From Nostoc sp. CHAB 5844 (lineage in GTDB: Bacteria; Cyanobacteriota; Cyanobacteriia; Cyanobacteriales; Nostocaceae): a DNA stretch of 64,000 nucleotides. This document shows positions 15,689 to 24,281 of the stretch, piece by piece; positions within the stretch are counted from its first letter, which is position 1, and the number at the start of each line of letters is the position of its first letter. Location of the stretch: positions 34,733 through 98,732 of the forward strand of contig NZ_JAIVFW010000022.1 in assembly GCF_020829595.1 (NCBI RefSeq). The letters run 5' to 3'. The notes under the pieces were generated by a model, which had not been told where the DNA came from, did not search any database, and saw only the letters and a program-made list of their open reading frames with translations. The position numbers were made by a program, and so were the translations under genes.

Positions 15689-18619
15689 TTATCGCTTCGT
15701 TGCCGAATACTGTTGCAACACCTGCTGTAAATATTGCCCAGTATAAGACTTAGAATCCTTCGCCACATCTTCTGGTGTACCAACTGCAATTACTTCGCCG
15801 CCTTTATCACCACCTTCTGGCCCCAAATCTATCACCCAATCTGCACAACGAATCACATCTAAATTGTGTTCAATTACTAAAATTGAATTGCCTTTATCGA
15901 CCAATCTTTGCAATACATCCAACAATTTATGCACATCATAAAAAGATAATCCTGTTGTTGGTTCATCGATTAAATAAAGAGTCTTTCCAGTGGCGCGACG
16001 AGATAATTCTGTGGCTAATTTTACGCGCTGTGCTTCACCACCAGATAAGGTAGTTGCGGGTTGTCCAAGTTGAACGTAACCTAAACCAACATCAACTAAT
16101 GTTTGTAGACGTGTAACTGCTTTAGGAATATTTTGAAAAAAGTCTAAACTTTCCTCAACTGTCATATTAAGAACATCAGAAATAGACTTATCTTTGTATT
16201 TTACCTGCAACGTATCGCGGTTATATCTTGCGCCTTTACAAACTTCGCACTGAACATAAACATCAGGGAGAAAGTTCATTTCAATGACGTTCACACCTTG
16301 TCCACTGCAAGCTTCGCAACGTCCGCCTTTAACGTTAAAAGAAAATTGTCCGGGTTTATAACCTCTAGCTTTGGCTTCGACGGTTTGAGAAAATACATCT
16401 CGAATTACATCGAAAACACCTGTATAAGTTGCCGGATTAGAACGTGGTGTGCGTCCAATGGGAGATTGGTCAATTACAATAGCTTTATCAACTGCATTTA
16501 ATCCTTGAATTTTTTCTAATTCTTTTGGTAAAGGTACTTTTTTTGTTAAATGATGTTGCAGAGATGGGTAAAGTAATTCGTTAATTAAAGTAGATTTACC
16601 AGAACCAGAAACACCAGTCACAGCAACAAGTTTACCCAGTGGAATTTCGACATCAATATTTCTTAAATTGTGGCGATGGGCGTTTTTAATTATTAAACTT
16701 CTCCCGTTACCTTCGCGGCGTTCTGCTGGTGTTTGAATTACTTTTCTTCCTGATAAATATGCACCAGTTAATGATTTTTCTGCTGTGATTAATGCTTGTA
16801 AATCTCCTTGAGCAATAATATGACCGCCGTGAATTCCTGCACCAGGGCCAATATCAACTAAATGATCAGCAGCACGGATAGTTTCTTCATCATGCTCAAC
16901 TACTATTAAAGTATTACCTAAATCACGCAATCTAATTAATGTTTTGAGCAATCTACCATTATCTCGTTGATGCAAACCAATACTTGGTTCGTCCAAAACA
17001 TAGAGAACTCCTGTTAACCCAGAACCAATTTGTGTGGCTAGGCGAATGCGTTGTGCTTCCCCACCAGAAAGAGTCATTGCCGGACGGTCAAGAGTGAGGT
17101 AATCTAAGCCAACATCTAACAAAAATTGCAATCTGGCTTTAATTTCTCGCAATACTAAATCAGCAATTTGTAACTGACGATCGCTCAATTTTAACTGATT
17201 AATTCTCTCCTGTGAATCTCGAATTGATACACCTGTTAAATCCAAAATTCGGTATTGTCCCAACCGCACCGCTAAGGCTTCTGGTTTTAACCTTTTTCCA
17301 CGACAAACTTCACAAGGTTGGTCGATTAAATACTGTTCTAATTTTTGTTTAATTAACTCTGAACCACCCTCATACTGTCGTTGTAATATTGGCAAAACCC
17401 CTTTAAAACTCTGTGTCGCGCCAGTTGCTACAACGGGGGGAACCCCCGCAACGCACTGGCGTCTCTGCGCCTCTGCAGTTTGATCTTCTCCATTTAAAAT
17501 AATCTGTTGTTGTTCTTCCGATAACTTGCTCCAATTCGTTTGTAATTCAAACCCGTGCGCTTGTCCTAAACTATAAAGTAACTCCAAATAATAAGAATTT
17601 TCCTTTTCTGACCAAGGTGCGATCGCAGCGTATACTGGTGCTTCAGGGTCAGGTATCACCAACTCTGCCGAAAATCTTCTTAAAGTCCCAATTCCATGAC
17701 AGTGAGGACACGCGCCATAAGGAGAATTGAACGAGAACAACCTTGGCGATAATTCTTCCATCACTGCGCCGTGTTCAGGACAAGCAAAGTTTTCCGAAAA
17801 TACCAGTTCCTCTTCTTGCGCTTCTGGGTTATCAGTAGCCGGACTGACAAGGATGGTTGCAATACCATCAGATTGCTTAAGACACGTAGACAAAGAATCA
17901 AATAAACGCTCTTGAATTCCGTCTTTTTTCACCAAACGGTCAATGACAACTTCAATTGTGTGTATAAAATTTTTATCTAATTCAATTGAGTCTGACAGTT
18001 CACGTACTTCGCCATCAACCCGTACCCGCACAAAACCTTGGGAAGCCAAACTGGATAACAGCTTGCGGTGTGTACCTTTTTTACCCCGAACCACAGGCGC
18101 AAGAATTTGAAATTTGGTACGATCTGGTAAATCCATAATTCGGTCTACCATCTCATCAATCGTTTGGGGTGCAATACAGCGATCGCATATGGGACAATGA
18201 GGTTCACCAGCCCGACCAAACAACAGCCGCAGATAGTCGTAAATTTCTGTTACCGTCCCCACAGTGGAACGGGGGTTATGCGAGGTAGATTTCTGATCAA
18301 TGGAAATCGCCGGACTTAAACCTTCAATTGCTTCTACATCTGGTTTATTTAACTGTCCTAAAAATTGCCTGGCGTAAGCACTGAGAGATTCTACATAACG
18401 CCGTTGACCTTCAGCAAAAATCGTATCAAATGCCAGCGAAGACTTACCCGAACCTGATACACCAGTGAATACTATCAGGCGATCGCGTGGCAATTCCAAG
18501 TCAATATTCTTCAGATTATGCTGCCTCGCACCCCGAATCCTAATAGTATTTTGGCTGTTGTGATTAGTATCGGGAAGATGCCCATTGAGGAGGGATGCGG
18601 CTAACTTATTATCTGGCAT
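15689..18619 (-). CDS. uvrA: UvrA, excinuclease ABC subunit A
   Basis: 976 residues, the damage-recognition ATPase of nucleotide excision repair, working with UvrB and UvrC. Two ABC modules: Walker [10 protein letters not shown] at 53-61 and GVSGSGKST in the second half, signatures [12 protein letters not shown] and [12 protein letters not shown], and the C-terminal zinc module CEAC...CEVC. Slightly longer than usual because about 24 residues near 380-405 ([19 protein letters not shown] and neighbours) are encoded by a dispersed palindromic element inserted in frame, just before [13 protein letters not shown] where homologues have a variable loop. The rest is intact, so the protein is probably functional. 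Single gene, no operon partner visible. Confidence 0.96.
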   Translation of the reverse strand: MPDNKLAASLLNGHLPDTNHNSQNTIRIRGARQHNLKNIDLELPRDRLIVFTGVSGSGKSSLAFDTIFAEGQRRYVESLSAYARQFLGQLNKPDVEAIEGLSPAISIDQKSTSHNPRSTVGTVTEIYDYLRLLFGRAGEPHCPICDRCIAPQTIDEMVDRIMDLPDRTKFQILAPVVRGKKGTHRKLLSSLASQGFVRVRVDGEVRELSDSIELDKNFIHTIEVVIDRLVKKDGIQERLFDSLSTCLKQSDGIATILVSPATDNPEAQEEELVFSENFACPEHGAVMEELSPRLFSFNSPYGACPHCHGIGTLRRFSAELVIPDPEAPVYAAIAPWSEKENSYYLELLYSLGQAHGFELQTNWSKLSEEQQQIILNGEDQTAEAQRRQCVAGVPPVVATGATQSFKGVLPILQRQYEGGSELIKQKLEQYLIDQPCEVCRGKRLKPEALAVRLGQYRILDLTGVSIRDSQERINQLKLSDRQLQIADLVLREIKARLQFLLDVGLDYLTLDRPAMTLSGGEAQRIRLATQIGSGLTGVLYVLDEPSIGLHQRDNGRLLKTLIRLRDLGNTLIVVEHDEETIRAADHLVDIGPGAGIHGGHIIAQGDLQALITAEKSLTGAYLSGRKVIQTPAERREGNGRSLIIKNAHRHNLRNIDVEIPLGKLVAVTGVSGSGKSTLINELLYPSLQHHLTKKVPLPKELEKIQGLNAVDKAIVIDQSPIGRTPRSNPATYTGVFDVIRDVFSQTVEAKARGYKPGQFSFNVKGGRCEACSGQGVNVIEMNFLPDVYVQCEVCKGARYNRDTLQVKYKDKSISDVLNMTVEESLDFFQNIPKAVTRLQTLVDVGLGYVQLGQPATTLSGGEAQRVKLATELSRRATGKTLYLIDEPTTGLSFYDVHKLLDVLQRLVDKGNSILVIEHNLDVIRCADWVIDLGPEGGDKGGEVIAVGTPEDVAKDSKSYTGQYLQQVLQQYSATKR
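17409..17478. repeat. Short copy of the CGCCAGTTGC...GCACTGGC element inside uvrA
   Basis: About 70 bp with ends CTCTGTGTCGCGCCAGTTGC and GCAACGCACTGGCG followed by CTCTGCGCCTCTGCAG, and a central ACGGGGGGAACCCCCGC hairpin. Both ends match the long element at 12305-12549, so this looks like an internal deletion derivative. The uvrA frame is open through it. Confidence 0.85.
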
Positions 18620-18802
18620 ATTGGCAGGCTGATAGTGAGAGGCAGTATGAAACAGTTTTTAATAATACTATTTTTACTCTGCTTATACTAGAACAATAGT
18701 ACTATTTTAAGTAGGGATTGCCCTATATTCAGACTACAGACATCTTCCCATGTCTGCTAATTTAAAAGCATTACAATTAAACATCCTGCTGAGGGCGAAG
18801 CT

Positions 18803-19588
18803 ATGGTAACGCAAATCCAATCGCAGACCCAATATGAAATTACTTGGGAAAAGTTACCGGAAGATTTTGTTTTAGACGATGAGCCAGTGGATAACATTAA
18901 TCAGCCACTCCTAGCAGCGGCGTTAACAGAAAGTTTGCAAGTAGCTGGCAAACTACCCGCCAACGCCTTAACTATAACTAACTATGGCATCTGCGCCACG
19001 TTGAACAGTCAATTTGTCGTCAAAGCGCCAGATTGGGGATATGTACCATCGATTGAAGTTTCACGACAAGAAGTGAAACGCAGTTATACGCCTCGGCTGC
19101 AAGGTGACATTCCCGTAATTTTAATGGAATTTCTCTCTGACACAGAAGGTAGCGAATATTCCAATAAACCAACTTATTCCCCTGGAAAATGGTTTTATTA
19201 CGAGCAAGTTTTACAAGTCCCGAACTATGCAATTTTTGAGCCGGACGCAGGAGTGTTAGAAGTTTATCAGCTGAATGATTCAGGACATTATAAACTGCAA
19301 CCAGCAGATGCAAACAACCGTTATTGGATTGCGGAAATGAACCTGTTTTTAGGCATCTGGCAAGGAAGCCGAGACAATCGTAATGGCTATTGGCTGCGCT
19401 GGTGGGATGAAAACGGTGAATTATTACTATGGGGTTCAGAGTTAGCCGCGAAAGAACGTCAACGCGCTGAACAAGCCGAACAAGCAAGACGCGATGCTGT
19501 GCCTCAATTGTTGCAAATGGGTTTGAGTGTGGAACAGGTTGCCCAAGCTTTGAGTCTATCAATAGAAGAAGTACAAGCGATGTCTTAA
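18803..19588 (+). CDS. Uma2-family (DUF820) protein
   Basis: 261 residues. The core (about 25-215) has the Uma2 pattern: KAPDWGYVPS, IPVILMEFLSDTEGSEYSNK (the acidic/Lys region of a PD-(D/E)xK-like fold) and GIWQGSRDNRNGYWLRWWDE. A C-terminal helix (AAKERQRAEQAEQARRDAVP) and a putative HTH-like tail (QLLQMGLSVEQVAQALSLSI) follow, as in many cyanobacterial members. These are expanded in cyanobacteria and of unknown substrate. It is divergent from uvrA, with 183 bp between the starts. Confidence 0.85.
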   Translation: MVTQIQSQTQYEITWEKLPEDFVLDDEPVDNINQPLLAAALTESLQVAGKLPANALTITNYGICATLNSQFVVKAPDWGYVPSIEVSRQEVKRSYTPRLQGDIPVILMEFLSDTEGSEYSNKPTYSPGKWFYYEQVLQVPNYAIFEPDAGVLEVYQLNDSGHYKLQPADANNRYWIAEMNLFLGIWQGSRDNRNGYWLRWWDENGELLLWGSELAAKERQRAEQAEQARRDAVPQLLQMGLSVEQVAQALSLSIEEVQAMS

Positions 19589-20065
19589 GACATCACCCGC
19601 CAGTGTTGAAAATTCTTCGATAACCTATAACTGCAAGTTGCTTGGCAAGCACTAAAGTAATTGGGTTATTTACAGCCAGATTATCTAATTGTTAGTCGAT
19701 CTGTCTCGACAAAATTTATCTATCTGCAAATTTCTCTCTGTAGCTGACGTTTATATCTGCGGAAAATACAGATCCCTATTGTTATATTAAGTTTTGTAAC
19801 TATTACTCCAAATTCTGTCCAAAGATAGATGTCTTTATTAAAATTTAAACTGTGTCAAGTTATAAACAAGATCGGATTATCACACTACCGTTTCCGAAAA
19901 AATTGCGATTTACTTAACGTAGTAAGAAATAGGTTCTGACGTAAATAGTTACTCTAATGTCTTATTGTATCTCTGTCAGAACAAGATTTTTCCGGTAAAT
20001 GTGGTTGTCACATTGTATATATTCATCAGAAAGGTGAATACCCTCAATAATACAGAGGCTGAACC
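19589..20065. other. Intergenic region before Mo-nitro_C gene
   Basis: 477 bp, AT-rich, no ORF or strong hairpin that I can support. AAGGTGAAT and AGAGGCTGAACC precede the next start. Confidence 0.4.
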
Positions 20066-20443
20066 ATGAAGGTATTCGATAATACCACAAAAAAGATTTT
20101 TCTGGCAAGCTGGGTTTCAATAAGTCCGGCAGAGGTTAGCAAAACTCATGTAACCCAGCTGCTCCATCCAAATTCCCAGTCAGGCTTTGATATTCTCCAA
20201 CCCCTACGGCGGCGATTAAACAACATTCAAATCCGCGATCGCCAATTAGCTCATCGTTTGTGCCAACTGATCCCCGCTCAATGTCCTTTTGAACGCGATG
20301 TTAAATTATTTGGCAAAACCGTATTACACATCCCGCCAATGTGCAAACTTAATCCTTTATATGAAGAAGTCGTAAGTTTGCGTTTCCGCGCCCTGTGTTA
20401 TTTAGCTGATGAATGCGGCGAAGACGTTTCGCAGTATTGCTAA
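20066..20443 (+). CDS. Mo-dependent nitrogenase C-terminal domain protein
   Basis: 125 residues carrying the small Mo-nitro_C domain (about 45-120): LNNIQIRDRQLAHRLCQLIP, then FERDVKLFGKTVLHIPPMCKLNPLYEE split across the middle, ending LADECGEDV. The domain is named from a C-terminal extension of some nitrogenase-associated proteins and occurs as short stand-alone proteins in many filamentous cyanobacteria, also in genomes without nif clusters nearby, so a direct nitrogenase role is not established. No nif genes are in this window. Confidence 0.82.
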   Translation: MKVFDNTTKKIFLASWVSISPAEVSKTHVTQLLHPNSQSGFDILQPLRRRLNNIQIRDRQLAHRLCQLIPAQCPFERDVKLFGKTVLHIPPMCKLNPLYEEVVSLRFRALCYLADECGEDVSQYC

Positions 20444-20603
20444 TACAAGCAGGTGACAGGTGACATTCTCATCTATTACTGTCTGCTTTGATTCCTATAC
20501 AAGAAGTCATTAGTGAATAGTTCATAGTCAAGAGTAATTAGCCTTGACTGTGGACTATTGACTTTGGCGCAAACGCATCTAAAGTACATGGATTACGACA
20601 AAT

Positions 20604-20664
20604 GGTATCAGATCCCCGACTTCTTAAAGAAGTCGGGGATCTTGTTGTTCACGAATGATTTAGT
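20604..20664. repeat. GATCCCCGACTTCTT palindrome with flank, copy 2
   Basis: Exact 33-bp palindrome at 20610-20642 (AGATCCCCGACTTCTT / AAGAAGTCGGGGATCT) plus a 22-bp flank reading TTGTTGTTCACGAATGATTT. The copy at 27532-27585 has the same flank in inverted orientation, so the unit is longer than the palindrome. A separate hairpin TAGCGACT/AGTCGCTA lies at 20681-20704. Confidence 0.9.
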
Positions 20665-20764
20665 AAAAGAAAAATAAATGTAGCGACTTTCAAGACAGTC
20701 GCTATGCCTTAAAATGCTTTTTATGAAATGCCACTAAAAAATGGCTTAGACAAACTTAATAATT

Positions 20765-20939
20765 TCACTCAATTTCTAACTCACCTAATAAAGGCTCTGG
20801 GACAATATTGACTAATTTGACTGATTCTGTTTTGCTCTACAGGCAGAGATTGTGACTGAGCGGTGGTTGCATTCATCCAAAACAATAATGTGGAAAATAA
20901 AATTCCTATTAAAGTTTTTTTAATAATTCTATGCTTCAT
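20765..20939 (-). pseudogene. Internally deleted duplicate of the DUF928 gene
   Basis: Reading the minus strand, the first about 37 codons (MKHRIIKKTLIGILFSTLLF onward) match the signal-peptide region of the intact gene at 21006-21791, and the last 21 codons (ESVKLVNIVPEPLLGELEIE) match its C-terminus, but some 590 bp between are missing and the junction shifts the frame, giving an early stop after 52 residues. The downstream 3' region is duplicated too (20709-20815 matches 20951-21055), so this is a tandem duplication followed by deletion. Confidence 0.85.
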
Positions 20940-21005
20940 CAGAATTCCTTAAAATGCTTTTTATGAAATGCCACTAAAAAATAGCTGGGACAAACTTAGT
21001 ATTTT

Positions 21006-21791
21006 TCACTCAATTTCTAACTCACCTAATAAAGGCTCTGGGACAATATTTGCTAATTTGACTGACTCTAAAAGACTTTGCCAATCCCTCTGTAAAGCAG
21101 CATCGTTAGGGCGTTGACGACGTAACTGTGCGAGGATAGTCAGACTATCGTACCAAATGCCATTAGCTGCATATAAAGCCGCACGTTCTCTTGGCGAAGC
21201 TTTCTTTAACTTATTCGTCAACTTTTTGTCAAGAACGATTCGTTTGACAGTTCCACCCACAACCAGATCACGAGAACGATCTGGGCCTGGACAAATAACT
21301 GCTAAATACCAATTATATTCCTGAGCAACTTCCAGCAATCGTTGATTTTTATTCGCGGGTAAATCAAGGCTAAAAATTCCTGGTTGCTGATTAACCTTAT
21401 ATTTTTGCCGATAAATTACTTTTTGAGCAGCATCTTCTACAAACAACTCAAATCCTTGTACGGTGGTTTTGGCAGTTTTGGGAATATAAAAAAATAACTT
21501 TGGCTGTTCAACAGTAGTCAATATAGGATTATTTTCTGGGACTAAAATAGTCAGATGATTTTTACCTCTGCCTCGCAAACAATTGCTTCCTGCTTCTCCT
21601 GGTATGCGCCTCATTCGTTTTCCATTGCCAAAGTGTTGATATTTGATTGGCGCTCCTGGTACTATCTTTGTGTTATCTATGTTTTGCTCTACAGATATAG
21701 ACTGTGACTGAGCAGGTGTTATATTCATCCAAAACAATAATGTTGAAAATAAAATTCCAATTAAAGGTTTTTTAATAATTATGAGATTCAT
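21006..21791 (-). CDS. DUF928-family secreted protein
   Basis: 261 residues with a signal peptide (about 1-29, PLIGILFSTLLFWMNITPAQ), then the DUF928 domain: LTILVPENNPILTTVEQPKL, FYIPKT, a beta-sandwich-like middle with FELFVEDAAQKVIYRQKY, and a helical end (SPRERAALYAANGIWYDSLT). Predicted periplasmic. DUF928 proteins are common in cyanobacteria, often beside CHASE2 or TPR proteins; here the neighbours are a deleted copy of itself and a subtilase-like protein. Function unknown. Confidence 0.85.
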   Translation of the reverse strand: MNLIIIKKPLIGILFSTLLFWMNITPAQSQSISVEQNIDNTKIVPGAPIKYQHFGNGKRMRRIPGEAGSNCLRGRGKNHLTILVPENNPILTTVEQPKLFFYIPKTAKTTVQGFELFVEDAAQKVIYRQKYKVNQQPGIFSLDLPANKNQRLLEVAQEYNWYLAVICPGPDRSRDLVVGGTVKRIVLDKKLTNKLKKASPRERAALYAANGIWYDSLTILAQLRRQRPNDAALQRDWQSLLESVKLANIVPEPLLGELEIE

Positions 21792-21917
21792 AAGAATTTC
21801 TTACAGCCCTATTTGTGAAACTAAATTATGTAAATTTTGTTTCTTTAATTATAGCTAATTGCCCATAAAGCTTTTTTATGGACAGATTAAATGCAAAATT
21901 TTTTTAGATATTTTTAT

Positions 21918-21958
21918 ATAAAAAGCCACTAAAGATGACTCATACAAATTTAGTGGCA
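21918..21958 (-). terminator. Terminator of the subtilase-like gene
   Basis: On the minus strand GCCACTAAA...TTTAGTGGC (21949-21957 / 21925-21933) followed by TTTTT, 30 bp after the stop of the peptidase gene. Confidence 0.75.
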
Positions 21959-21987
21959 GAAATAGATAAATTTTCATGTTTCAGGTT

Positions 21988-23889
21988 TTACGTATCAGTT
22001 TTGCTGACAGCAAAGCCAATTGCTTCATACCCTACACTTGCTCTTAAATTATGAATCAATGCTGTGTAGCCGCTAGAACAACTGCCAGCCGTAAACTCGA
22101 CAATTTCAAAGTTGTTGTCATAAGATTCAGAACTACCAATGAATGTGTTACCACAATAAACGTTGAGATCCAGGTCAGTAGTAACTCTACTTTGACCCTC
22201 TCCAAGAGGCATTTTGTGTGTCCAAGTTATAACAACCCGAACTTTCTGACCGTTTGTAGCAGTGAAAGATTTAGAAATAGGAAAGTTTGAGACATTACCA
22301 TCATTAAACAAAAAGTCTGACTGACCATTTGCTACTACTGTATCAGCAGCTGCTAACATAATACCTCCTACACCATCTCTATCGCTCAAGCGGCTACTTC
22401 CTTCTAAATTGTGGCGAGCCGAAGCCATAATAATAGCGCGAGCCTCAGCAGCAGAGTAGTATAAATCGGGTTTTCTTTGATTAAGCAGACCTATACCAGC
22501 AGTGACATGGGGCGCAGCAAAGCTTGTTCCACCAGTTGGTGGATCAGCATCCTGAAAGCTTCCGTTCAGATTAGTTGTCTTGATACCAACACCAGGAGCT
22601 ACAACATCTGGCTCTTCCCTATCTGAATTTGGACTAGCGGGATTCAAGTAAGAACCAGCAATACCATTAGTACACGGGACAATATCATCAGTAAAAGAAG
22701 TCGTGTTGTTATCGCCAAAGGAACCCACATTTATAACATTGAACGCAAGGTCAGGACTACCAGGCTTTAGGTCACATCTATTGGAAGCACTAACAACAAT
22801 AGTTGCACCTGTCGAATAAACAAGGTCATCTACATATTCAGTGAACGCATCAGAGAAGTCACCATTGGTGTCAAAACCAAAGCTCATATTGATTATACTA
22901 GCAGTGCCAACAACGCAGTCAGTAGCTGCGATAAGAGGCCCATCCGTAAGTTTGGATGCAATACCATCAATAATATCAATATCAGGAGTTATTCCTTTGT
23001 ATGTAGCATGAGTACTTTGGATGATTCCAGCAACCATTGTTTTGTGTGCAGTGATACCTGTAGTGGCATTTGAATTACAGAGACTGCGCTGGTTAGCAGG
23101 TAAGTTAGGATGAGATGCGATTCTACCGACTTCAACAATTGCTACAGGTCGCTGCTGAGGCCCACCAGTAAAACCTCTGCTGTTTACTGTATTAGCTTGG
23201 ACAACAATTCGAGATGTGTTCAGTCTTGGTTTACTGATCTTCTCGATATACATTCGTTTCACATCAGCACGAGAAGTAATTTTTTCAATTACAGAAGGAG
23301 TAACCCTTGCTGTAATCATGGGTGTGTAAAGCGACTGGTAGGTAACTTGTTGACCATCTGCCTTCAACTGTTCTACAAGAGGTTGTTGAACTTTGGCATA
23401 AAAAGATCTCAAGTTATTTAAATAAGTTTTATACTCTTCGTCCGAAGTCCCATGAAAAGGTTGAAATACTTCCTGTTCTAAGGAAATCACAACATCAATA
23501 GGGCTATCTGAACCGCTCTTGATCAGTTTATCTAATCCAACTTCTAACTTCCCAAAAAAGCCTCGATTACTCAGCTTCTCCACAATCTGGTTTACTACTT
23601 CTTGACTAACTACGTTACCAGCTGCATCAAGAGCAACACTATGAATCGTACCTTGAGGATCTGTCACTTTAAATCGCTTGATACCAGTATTAGCTAAGGA
23701 AACTGTATTACCTACTATCAAGCGGTTAGGTGATATACCTGTAGTTCTGAAAACTTCTGCTTTTGCCTTCTCCACTAAATTTACAGGTATTTGAGCAATA
23801 ACTATTGGCTTGAAGGTATTTAAACCAAATAAAACTGCAACTGTAAAAATAAATGGCAAGACAAATCTGATCAAGTTTTTATTCAACAT
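21988..23889 (-). CDS. S8 (subtilisin-like) peptidase family protein with altered Asp
   Basis: 633 residues: N-terminal signal/anchor (about 8-32), an inhibitor-like propeptide region (about 80-215), then a subtilase fold. The Ser motif GTSFAAPH (Ser456), oxyanion Asn370 (VVSASN) and His282 (AHKTMVAGII) are present, but the position of the catalytic Asp in the usual V-I-D-T-G is Glu253 (VAIVEVG). The His motif is also unusual (HKT rather than HGT). A C-terminal beta domain (about 530-633) resembles a P-domain-like module. Activity is therefore uncertain: a reduced or inactive protease, or one using Glu. Exported. Confidence 0.88.
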   Translation of the reverse strand: MLNKNLIRFVLPFIFTVAVLFGLNTFKPIVIAQIPVNLVEKAKAEVFRTTGISPNRLIVGNTVSLANTGIKRFKVTDPQGTIHSVALDAAGNVVSQEVVNQIVEKLSNRGFFGKLEVGLDKLIKSGSDSPIDVVISLEQEVFQPFHGTSDEEYKTYLNNLRSFYAKVQQPLVEQLKADGQQVTYQSLYTPMITARVTPSVIEKITSRADVKRMYIEKISKPRLNTSRIVVQANTVNSRGFTGGPQQRPVAIVEVGRIASHPNLPANQRSLCNSNATTGITAHKTMVAGIIQSTHATYKGITPDIDIIDGIASKLTDGPLIAATDCVVGTASIINMSFGFDTNGDFSDAFTEYVDDLVYSTGATIVVSASNRCDLKPGSPDLAFNVINVGSFGDNNTTSFTDDIVPCTNGIAGSYLNPASPNSDREEPDVVAPGVGIKTTNLNGSFQDADPPTGGTSFAAPHVTAGIGLLNQRKPDLYYSAAEARAIIMASARHNLEGSSRLSDRDGVGGIMLAAADTVVANGQSDFLFNDGNVSNFPISKSFTATNGQKVRVVITWTHKMPLGEGQSRVTTDLDLNVYCGNTFIGSSESYDNNFEIVEFTAGSCSSGYTALIHNLRASVGYEAIGFAVSKTDT

Positions 23890-24109
23890 ACTTAACTTTA
23901 GGCATCCTGGTTTGATTTTTAAGTAGCTGACAATAATCTTAAGCAGAGACTAGTATCAAAGTTAACTCTGCTAGTTTATGGAATAAATACTTGATGTACT
24001 GAGTTATACAAAACTCAAACTTAAGATAGCCTAAAGATTTTTAACTGTCACTATTGTTACTGTAAGTAGGTAAACATAATTAAACATAAGATGTAATTGC
24101 ATACTCCTT

Positions 24110-24215
24110 TGGAGAAGTAAGCTACGCGTAGCGTCTCCGTTAGGAGAAGACAGGAACGAAGCAATCACAAAGACTTAGATTGCTTCGTCGTTCCTCCTCG
24201 CAATGACAAAATATA
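24110..24215. repeat. GGAACGAAGCAATC / GATTGCTTCGT dispersed repeat
   Basis: A CTACGCGTAGCGTCTCC segment followed by an inverted repeat AGGAACGAAGCAATC...GATTGCTTCGTCGTTCCT and CTCGCAATGAC. It fills the 392-bp gap between the subtilase and caspase-fold genes; no gene is seen there. Confidence 0.7.
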
Positions 24216-24281
24216 TTATATTTATTCATGTCCATTTACTTATCTGTTAGTGTAGGCTCATAATTCACTCTTTCTAATTAA

